A stretch of DNA of 64,000 nt from JAMQKA01 sp034521835 (GTDB lineage Bacteria > Bacteroidota > Rhodothermia > Balneolales > Balneolaceae). Made by a program: the position numbers and the translations under genes. Below, in pieces: positions 57,818 through 64,000 of the stretch. The number at the start of each line of letters is the position of its first letter. Position 1 is the stretch's first letter. The notes below the pieces were generated by a model that saw only the letters and a list, made by a program, of their open reading frames with translations, was not told where the DNA came from and did no database searches. The stretch spans positions 1 through 64,000 of the forward strand of contig JAXHMA010000005.1 in assembly GCA_034521835.1 (NCBI GenBank). Reading direction: 5' to 3'.

Positions 57818-58110
57818 GAAACACTACTATGTTTTAAAATAATATTTAGTTTAACATTAAATTAAATTATTCGCAATATTGAAACTCTATCGCTTCTATC
57901 GACTCTGTCAAACTTCACATTTGAAAGTGGTAAACTGTTTAACGTTCCTTTTTATTAAACTTCAACGATGGAACTTGGATTAACATAAATATTAGATTTC
58001 CCAACCCTAAATAGTTCAATTTAAAGCCATGTATTGGGCGGTTTTTGATTGAAAGCGGTTAACTGCTTTTCCTACCATTCAGCTTTAATGTACAATCAAT
58101 TAACGGTGGA
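57818..58110. other. AT-rich gap between divergent genes
   Basis: Nearly 300 nt, AT-rich (TTAAATTAAATTATT near 57853), holding the promoters of the dioxygenase operon and of the patatin remnant. I see no clear inverted repeat for a MarR-type regulator. Confidence 0.35.
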
Positions 58111-58680
58111 ATGAATTTCTTTAGATCCAGGAAAATCGGCGTGGCACTGGGTGGCGGTGCGGCCCTCGGGGCGTCTCATGTTGGGGTGTTGCGCGGGCTG
58201 GATGAGACGAATCACAATATCGAATTTATAAGTGGAACCAGTATCGGTGCCACGGTCTCGGCCTTTCATGCTTTTGGCTGGATTTAGATGAGGTTCAGGA
58301 GATCCTCGTAAACCTGGACTGGCTGGACGTATCAGGGGTTTCGCTTTCCAAAATGGGATTACTCTCCAACCAGAAACTCGGTGGCCTGATCACCGAGCAT
58401 CTCGGCCAAATGTATATTGAAGAGGCTGAAATTGGGCTGGATATCAACGCTCTGCGTCTGTACAATAAGCCGCATGACAGTATAGGTGATCTTGAACGCC
58501 CTGGATATCGGGATGGAAAATATTGCCAATACCAAGCAGGAGGAGGGGGACATAATGATACGGCCGCAGTTATTGTCCTACAGCCGAACGGTTGACGAGA
58601 CCGAAAAACTACGCGAAATGATCGAGATCGGCTTCAAAATCACCATGCAGGAACTGGAGAAGTGTGATTGTGTAGCTTGA
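58111..58680 (+). pseudogene. Truncated patatin-like phospholipase
   Basis: The N-terminus is a proper patatin start: KIGVALGGGAALGASHVGVLRGLDETN (oxyanion loop) and ISGTSIGATVSAFHAFGW (nucleophile elbow GTSIG). Then, after a shift near 58287, LDEVQEILVNLDWLDVSGVSLSKMGLLSNQKLGGLITEHLG. The middle, including the expected DGG/A catalytic Asp region, is missing: the sequence passes from EEAEIGLDINALRLYNKP to a C-terminal MILNALDIGMENIANTKQEEGDIMIRPQLLSYSRT in another frame. About 65 residues are gone. This is more than a single-base error, so a broken gene is the best call. Confidence 0.65.
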
Positions 58681-58708
58681 GTATACTCTTTGGTAAACGG
58701 CACATATC

Positions 58709-60059
58709 CTACCCGAAAATATAGGTATCTATGAAGCTATTGCGGAATTTTCCTTCTGGATCGAACTCCGAGATCAGTTCCCTAAAATCGTCGATACGCT
58801 CGTAGCGAGATTGCAATACCTTCGGTGAAAGTGTGAACAGTTTGCCCCAGTGTGGACGTACATCAAATTTAGCAAGATGCTGTTCAATAACCGGCAGCAC
58901 TTTTTGGACGGCCGGCCAGTTCTGCTTCCAGGTAAAATGCAGTGCCACTGACGGCCGACCGTAAGCCATGCTCATCCAGAGATCATCCTCAGCAACGGTG
59001 CGGATTTCGGAGATCAACAGATGAGGCGCGATTTGATCACTTAACTTGTAGATTTCAGATATGGCCTCGTAGGCGTACTCGCGGGGCACAAAATATTCGC
59101 TCTGCAGCTCTTCTCCGCCGCTGGGGCGTAAAGTCCATGCGGAAATGCGGCAGCCGCTCGTGCCAAGGGCCGGGAATTCCCATCTGGCGGGTGCAGTTCT
59201 CTGCAGAAACATCTGCTATGGGGTGCAGGTGGTCATCGGCAAGGGTGGCATCAAAAAACGTGGAATCTGCCTCATCGGTAGTTCCTTTCCCGTCCATTCG
59301 TCTCTTGATCCACACCTGGTTTACGGTATCTCCCTTCCAGTCGGTAAAGAGGCTTACGCTGTAGCCGGCCGACATGATCTCATTAAAGTGATCCTCCAGG
59401 TGTTGCAGTGGAAGTCCCTGGTACACGTACTGCTGCATATTGTAAGTGGGCTCCACATCCAGCGTAACGTTGGTGACCATACCCAGGGCACCGAGCCCTA
59501 CGACCGCGCGATTAAAGCGTTCGCCGTCTTGGTCGCGCGATAGGTTCACGATATCGCCATTTCCGTTCACAATCTGCAGGCCGGCAATAGCTGTGGCCAG
59601 ATTTCCATTTGTAATGCCCGATCCATGCGTGGCCGTGGCACAGGCGCCGGCAACGGAAATATGCGGTAATGATGCCAGGTTGTGCAGGGCAAAGCCATTT
59701 TCCTGGAGAAACAGGGCCAAATCACCATATTTAATTCCTCCACCCGCGGTTACTGTTTGATCTTCCGAATTTAGGCTGCCGATCTGCTTGAAATTTGCAA
59801 CGGATAAGAGATTCTGTGAGGTATCTGCAATGCTGTTAAAGGAGTGGCGGGATCCCAACACACTTACCTTGTCGCTTTTTTTAACCAACCCCTGCACATC
59901 AGCTACGTTCCCTGGCTCATGTAATTCCTTGGCTTTGTAATGGTAGTTGCCCGCCCAGTTGCTGCCGATCTCTTGATCAGGCCGATACAAAAATGGAGGA
60001 TTAAACATGGTTCCCGTTACTGCAATCGAGGTTATTTTCAAGAACGTTCGTTTATCCAT
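58709..60059 (-). CDS. FAD-linked lactone oxidase (ALO/gulonolactone-oxidase type, frameshifted)
   Basis: About 450 residues. Start at 60059 (MDKRTFLKITSIAVTGTMFN), possibly a Tat-like or anchor start. FAD-binding domain: KVSVLGSRHSFNSIADTSQNLLSV (the His of RHSF can carry covalent flavin), QTVTAGGGIKYGDLALFLQENGFALHNLASLPHISVAGACATATHGSG. The C-terminal ALO domain has, after an extra C near 59130, LQSEYFVPREYAYEAI and KFDVRPHWGKLFTLSP (HWGK motif) and EFDPEGKFRNSF. It oxidises a sugar-1,4-lactone or alditol with oxygen. A distinct product cannot be named from sequence. No closely linked partner gene. Confidence 0.85.
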
Positions 60060-60074
60060 AATCAAAACATACAT

Positions 60075-60546
60075 TTGGTTTCGAAGAGGAACTACTGATC
60101 AGGATAATTAGCAGTTTCCCTGCTGAATAACAAATGGTTATTTTAAATCCCAGTCTATTAAAAAAGTATTGATGCGACACAGAATAAGATCGGTGAATGC
60201 GTTTTAGACAAAAAAAATAGAGCTCCAGTGCCAAGCCATGAAACATCTTTGAACTATACTCATTTGTGCCATTCGAAATAAATTCACCAATAAATCACAC
60301 TGATCAGCACGGCTATCCGAACCAATACTTTATTTTCCTTTTATTTCGCAATACGAGTGGTAAGGAATCAGCGGGAGTTATCTTATCCCCAATGATGATT
60401 CCAAGATTACTGCTGGCAGCGAAGAGTGCTTTCTTTACATTGTAGTGACTAAATGTTCTGATATTCGTGAGGCGTCCTGAGATTGATAATTGCGCAGACT
60501 TGTCCTGTAAAAAGCAGCTCTTCTGATAAAATATTTTCAGCTACTT
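60075..60546. other. Intergenic region, nothing recognised
   Basis: About 470 nt between the lactone oxidase and SDR genes, both on the minus strand. Several short minus-strand readings (for example EELLFTGQVCAIINLRTPHEYQ just after the SDR stop) have some coding flavour, but none has a start and ribosome-binding site, and I recognise no family. Confidence 0.35.
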
Positions 60547-61269
60547 CTATGATCTTCCATAAACCGGAATGATTCCACCACGTGTCACTTCATTACTGGT
60601 AGAAACCAGGTAGCCGATCTGCTGCGCCAGCTGTTCGGGCTTTGGCCAGTCATCGTAGTTGGCATCAGGCATGGCGTTACGGTTGGCCGGCGTATCGATG
60701 ATGGAAGGAGCAATGGCGTTGACCAGGATATCATCCTCCACAACTTCGGCAGCAAGCGATTCGGTGAGCGCGGCCACACCGGCTTTGGCTACCGTGTAGG
60801 CGGTCATTCCCTCTCCCTGTCGCGGTTCGATACCCGGTTGAGAGGCAATATTGACAATACGTCCCCCATTGTGTGAAGATTTTCGCATCCAATGAACAGC
60901 CGCTCTGCAACTGTTATAACAGGTAACGGTATTCATCTGCAACTGTTTGTTGAAACCGGATAGTGGAGTTTCCTCAATCGAGCCCATCCCAAACCCACCG
61001 GCTATATGTATGGACGCCCACAAGTTGCCCTGCTCTTCAACCGCTGACTCGTAAAAATCCTGGCACTGTTCCTCGTTACCCAGGTCGACCGGTGTTTTCG
61101 TGAATACACTGCTATTCTCTCTGAGTGAAAACGATTCCAATTCTTCATCATTAAAGCAGGGCACACTACACTGAGCACCGGCTTTTAGAAGTAGCTCCAT
61201 GACTGCTGTACCCAGTGATCCAGCTCCTCCTGTAACTACGATATGTCGATCATCTAGATTGAATCCCAT
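60547..61269 (-). CDS. Short-chain dehydrogenase/reductase
   Basis: 240 residues of a classical SDR. Cofactor site RHIVVTGGAGSLGTAVMELLLKAGAQC (TGxxxGxG near residue 13), the NNAG-equivalent ASIHIAGGFG, catalytic Ser in RIVNIASQPG, and Tyr/Lys in TAYTVAKAGVAALTESLA (YxxxK). The Asn and loop after it lead to LVNAIAPSIIDTPANRNAMPDAN. Cytoplasmic; substrate unknown. It reads in the same direction as the neighbours, with an 80-nt gap after the APC-UspA transporter. Confidence 0.88.
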   Translation of the reverse strand: MGFNLDDRHIVVTGGAGSLGTAVMELLLKAGAQCSVPCFNDEELESFSLRENSSVFTKTPVDLGNEEQCQDFYESAVEEQGNLWASIHIAGGFGMGSIEETPLSGFNKQLQMNTVTCYNSCRAAVHWMRKSSHNGGRIVNIASQPGIEPRQGEGMTAYTVAKAGVAALTESLAAEVVEDDILVNAIAPSIIDTPANRNAMPDANYDDWPKPEQLAQQIGYLVSTSNEVTRGGIIPVYGRS

Positions 61270-61349
61270 TGGTAAATTGTGTTAGTAATGTTTGCATTTT
61301 GAACATGGGTTAAAATAACCGAAAAGAGGGTCAGTAAAAATTGAGGCCT

Positions 61350-63704
61350 TTATTTGTCGGTGGCAGTATCGGGTGAGGATGTCAGCCCCAAGCTTTCTTT
61401 CACACGCTTGATTCCTTCGCTGGCTTTTACCGACCAGTGCTCGGGAACATAGCGGCGCACCATAAGCACGGAGCAGGGCGAACGGTCAGCAATAATGTCC
61501 GGTATGGTTCCCACTAACACGTTTCTGATGCTCCATTCATGGGAGGCCCCGATAATTATCAGATCGTGGGCGTCCTTTTCAAAGTCCTCCATGATGCCGG
61601 AGGTAACTTCTTCAGATTCACGGATAACAACTTGTAGACGCTTAAAGTCCTTGATCAGGGGTTTTATGCTCTCTAATAAAGATTCCTTTTCATCTTCATG
61701 ATCTGTGCCCGGCTTGACCAGCCGAAGCAGTTTGAGTTCTGCATTTTGAACTCGGGCAATTCGCACAGCCAGTTCAAGTCCTAGCCAGGCGTGCAGCCCC
61801 CCGCCCCAAGGCAGTAAAATGGAATCGATCTTCTTCAGTCCACGGTCTTTGAGAATACCAACATCCGCTTTCAGTTCTCTGATAATGCGCTGTACGGGAG
61901 AGTTGTAGATGCGTCCCACGCTAAAGCCTCCCTGCCACCCCATCAAGAGCATATCAGCCTGGCGGGACTCGGTTTCTGAAATGATTCCTCCAAAAACATC
62001 GTGGGCCGCTTCGGTGACCGATCGGAAATCGGTTTGTGTAAGCACATCCCGGTACCCGTTATCTAAGTATTGGGCCTGATCTCTCGACTGCTCAAGTATC
62101 CTATCAATTTTTTCCTGAATTGAGGGTTTCTGTTCAAGTTTTTCTCGTATAGTTGAGATCGGCGTCTGAAAGGGAACATGCAAAATATGCATGCCCTCAA
62201 CAGTACCGGCTTCCTGTTTACCGGCAGATATAAATTGAGCAAGCCGCAACAGATCAGTTTCATGTTCAGGGTTAGCCAGCGCTGCTATGAGATGCCGGGG
62301 CTTGCTTGTACTCAATGGACGAAGTTCAGGGATCCACTCTTCAACTTCCTCCTGCTCTGCATCTTCGGTTGGCAGCCGGAATAAACTCCACCCATGTTCT
62401 TGCCAGCGCTCTCTGAATTGAGGTATTGCGTGGTCGATCTCCACCTTGCCTCGTCCCCATATCAAATACCACGCAAGGCTTGCAACAATGAGAATAACAA
62501 CAGCAATTTGTGCAAATGGCCCGGAATACACAATAACGCCGAGGCAACCGATCGCCGCAATCACCTGTCCAAAAGGATTGCCCGGTGTTCGATAGGTTGG
62601 CTTATACCAGTCCGGATTAGCAGCACGCAGCACCACACAGCCAATATTAAGTGCCGCATAGCTATAGAGTTGCAACACGCTGGCAATTTTGGCCAGATCC
62701 TCCAGGCTTTCTATCAGCAAAAAAAACAGTGCCAGGATACCGGTGAACAGGATCGCCCGGTAGGGTGTTAATAGTTTTTTGTGGATTTTACTCAGCCAGT
62801 TCGGCACCATCCGGTCGCGGGCCATCGCCAGGTTGATACGGGAGGAGGCCATAATACTGGCATTTGCCGAGGAAAGGGTAGCCAGCAATCCCGCAAAAAT
62901 AATCGCCACTCCTCCAAAGCCCCCCAGCATCTGTCGGGCGGCGGTAGTCAACGGGTCTCGCACTTCTCGAATAGTAGCCTGTGGAAAAATACCGGCGATA
63001 ACAAGAAGAATAACGATATATAAAACCGTGACCAGTGCCACAGAACCGATAAGCGCGCGCGGCAGATTCTTGGAAGGTTCCTTGATCTCTTCAGCAACGG
63101 CGGCAATCTTCACAAATCCCAGGAAGGATACAAAAACAAGCGCCGTAGTGCTGTAGATAGGATCTGTTCCCATTGGGAAAAAAGGATTGAGATTGGTTGG
63201 TTCTATATGGAAAAATCCCACAAAACTGAATCCACCGAGAATAACAAGTAGGGCTAAAACCACAACAACCTGCGTGCGTCCTGACTCTTTAGCCCCGATG
63301 ATGTTTAGCACCACCAGCAGTACTCCACCCAGGAAAGCACCCCAAAAAGGCGAAAGTGGCAAAATCTGGCTCAGGTATTCTCCCAGTCCGAACAGGTAGA
63401 AGGAGATGGCAAACGTTAGGCTCAGCCATATTCCCACACCGGAAATAGCACCGAACGCCGGACCTAGTGAACGCGATACAAAAAAGTAGTCTCCACCACT
63501 GGTGGGCATGCCGGTAGCCAGTTCTGCTGCACTTGATGCTGTAATAATACAGATGACGCCCGATATGAGATAGGCAAAAATGGCAGCGGGCCCCGTAAGT
63601 TCCAGGGCAACACCCGCTAGTAGGAAAATTCCGGCCCCAATCATGGTACCCGCACCGATTGTAAGCGCATCCCAAAATCCTAACTCTCTTCGTAAATCTG
63701 CCAT
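61350..63704 (-). CDS. APC-family amino-acid transporter fused to UspA domains
   Basis: 784 residues. The first 430 residues are a 12-helix APC transporter: LGFWDALTIGAGTMIGAGIFLLAG, ELATGMPTSGGDYFFVSRSLGPAFGAISG and FVSFLGFVKIAAVAEEIKEPSKNLPRALIGSV (the typical GF..E core). After a short linker, a soluble part with two universal-stress-protein folds follows (about 480-620 and 625-760); the second ends in HDLIIIGASHEWSIRNVLVGTIPDIIADRSPCSVLMVRR. The UspA nucleotide motif G-x2-G-x9-G-[ST] is weak (GASHEWSIRNVLVG). Such APC-UspA fusions are known in archaea and Bacteroidota and probably sense nucleotide or stress state. Substrate unknown. Confidence 0.88.
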   Translation of the reverse strand: MADLRRELGFWDALTIGAGTMIGAGIFLLAGVALELTGPAAIFAYLISGVICIITASSAAELATGMPTSGGDYFFVSRSLGPAFGAISGVGIWLSLTFAISFYLFGLGEYLSQILPLSPFWGAFLGGVLLVVLNIIGAKESGRTQVVVVLALLVILGGFSFVGFFHIEPTNLNPFFPMGTDPIYSTTALVFVSFLGFVKIAAVAEEIKEPSKNLPRALIGSVALVTVLYIVILLVIAGIFPQATIREVRDPLTTAARQMLGGFGGVAIIFAGLLATLSSANASIMASSRINLAMARDRMVPNWLSKIHKKLLTPYRAILFTGILALFFLLIESLEDLAKIASVLQLYSYAALNIGCVVLRAANPDWYKPTYRTPGNPFGQVIAAIGCLGVIVYSGPFAQIAVVILIVASLAWYLIWGRGKVEIDHAIPQFRERWQEHGWSLFRLPTEDAEQEEVEEWIPELRPLSTSKPRHLIAALANPEHETDLLRLAQFISAGKQEAGTVEGMHILHVPFQTPISTIREKLEQKPSIQEKIDRILEQSRDQAQYLDNGYRDVLTQTDFRSVTEAAHDVFGGIISETESRQADMLLMGWQGGFSVGRIYNSPVQRIIRELKADVGILKDRGLKKIDSILLPWGGGLHAWLGLELAVRIARVQNAELKLLRLVKPGTDHEDEKESLLESIKPLIKDFKRLQVVIRESEEVTSGIMEDFEKDAHDLIIIGASHEWSIRNVLVGTIPDIIADRSPCSVLMVRRYVPEHWSVKASEGIKRVKESLGLTSSPDTATDK

Positions 63705-63933
63705 ATGGTACTAAGTTCGTTTTAAAAGTAAACTCCCAACGTATCTTCAGAAGAGGGAGTTCAATTAAATGCCGAGGATATTTGTCAGGCCAAACCACAA
63801 TACAAAGTTTCAAGTCATAATAAAACCAGCATCTAAATCCAATTACAAATATAGGCTAAAAATCTGGCAGGGATATGGTATCTGCTTCAGGGAAATAAAA
63901 GTACTGGCGGTTTAAAAGATGGTTTAATAGCTG

Positions 63934-63941
63934 TACTTTTG
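63934..63941 (+). promoter_or_regulatory. Candidate Bacteroidota-type -7 element
   Basis: TACTTTTG matches TAnnTTTG, about 36 nt upstream of the partial ORF at 63977. A -33 TTTG is not apparent. Weak. Confidence 0.25.
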
Positions 63942-63976
63942 TGAAAGTGAAAAAAGCTTGATCAAAAAGTTGCCGC

Positions 63977-64000
63977 ATGAATATCTACGGAATCATTATT
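63977..64000 (+). CDS. Start of a gene cut by the window edge
   Basis: ATG followed by NIYGIII, a hydrophobic start suggesting a membrane or exported protein. Only eight codons are visible and no Shine-Dalgarno is strong, so this is tentative. It would be divergent from the APC-UspA gene. Confidence 0.35.

Noticed and set aside
1..64000. CRISPR array, prophage or biosynthetic gene cluster
   Set aside because: No regularly spaced direct repeats, no phage structural genes and no megasynthase or RiPP genes seen on either strand.

Overview
This 64 kb window is a mostly housekeeping stretch of a chromosome from the Bacteroidota/Rhodothermota side of the tree, most likely a member of the Balneolota/Balneolaceae. 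Base composition is moderate (by eye, mid-40s % GC). The lineage call is an inference from gene families: a DUF4270 lipoprotein, a single-domain glycogen synthase, separate PurS and PurQ, a phosphosulfolactate synthase, a PVC/Rhodothermota-style sugar dehydrogenase-HEAT-cytochrome c lipoprotein, ThuA-like secreted proteins and many Sec lipoproteins. No rRNA is present to confirm it.

Layout. 0.2-5.2 kb: a candidate toxin-antitoxin pair, tRNA-Arg, a complete IS1182-like insertion sequence, then a dienelactone hydrolase lipoprotein, a ferredoxin/flavodoxin reductase and a nitroreductase. 5.4-14.2 kb: a small hypothetical protein, queA, dinB, small membrane proteins, a 2H phosphoesterase, glutamate dehydrogenase and a sodium:solute symporter with a 30-residue ORF just upstream. 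15-24 kb: glgB, phosphosulfolactate synthase, short glgA, DUF4270 lipoprotein, outer-membrane protein, TPR protein and rho. 24.2-31.8 kb: ThuA protein, rhodanese, the purS-clpS-purQ-lptB run, miaA, dnaN with a coupled SAM hydrolase, and a methyltransferase. 32-43 kb: a large redox lipoprotein, a second ThuA protein, an exported cupin, a gluzincin lipoprotein coupled to a beta-barrel, kptA, a Tat-exported sugar isomerase-like protein and an M1 peptidase. 43.4-51.8 kb: ROK kinase, a GH95 fucosidase remnant, a cation-efflux transporter, CCA/poly(A) polymerase, ispE and glgP. 52-64 kb: MarR regulator, CPA2/RCK antiporter, an mhq-like quinone detoxification operon (cupin, esterase, two ring-cleavage dioxygenases), a decayed patatin, a lactone oxidase, an SDR and an APC-UspA fusion transporter.

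Two themes cut across the window. First, about twenty otherwise conserved genes, including rho, queA, lptB, purQ and clpS, are interrupted by single-base frameshifts, nearly all in short homopolymers and going both ways. These look like residual sequencing error rather than gene death, so I annotate them as CDS with the shifts described; the GH95 and patatin genes, which have real internal deletions, are called pseudogenes. Second, four intergenic spaces carry related short inverted-repeat elements, and the long gap before glgB carries a separate hairpin plus GC-rich palindromic element.

Functionally the window combines glycogen turnover (GlgB, GlgA, GlgP), envelope assembly and export (LptB, lipoproteins, barrels), RNA repair and modification (QueA, MiaA, CCA enzyme, KptA, 2H phosphoesterase), and electrophile stress defence (mhq-like operon, antiporter, nitroreductase). 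No CRISPR array, prophage or biosynthetic cluster was seen. The least explained units are the glycogen-linked envelope locus, the gluzincin/barrel pair and the interspersed repeats.
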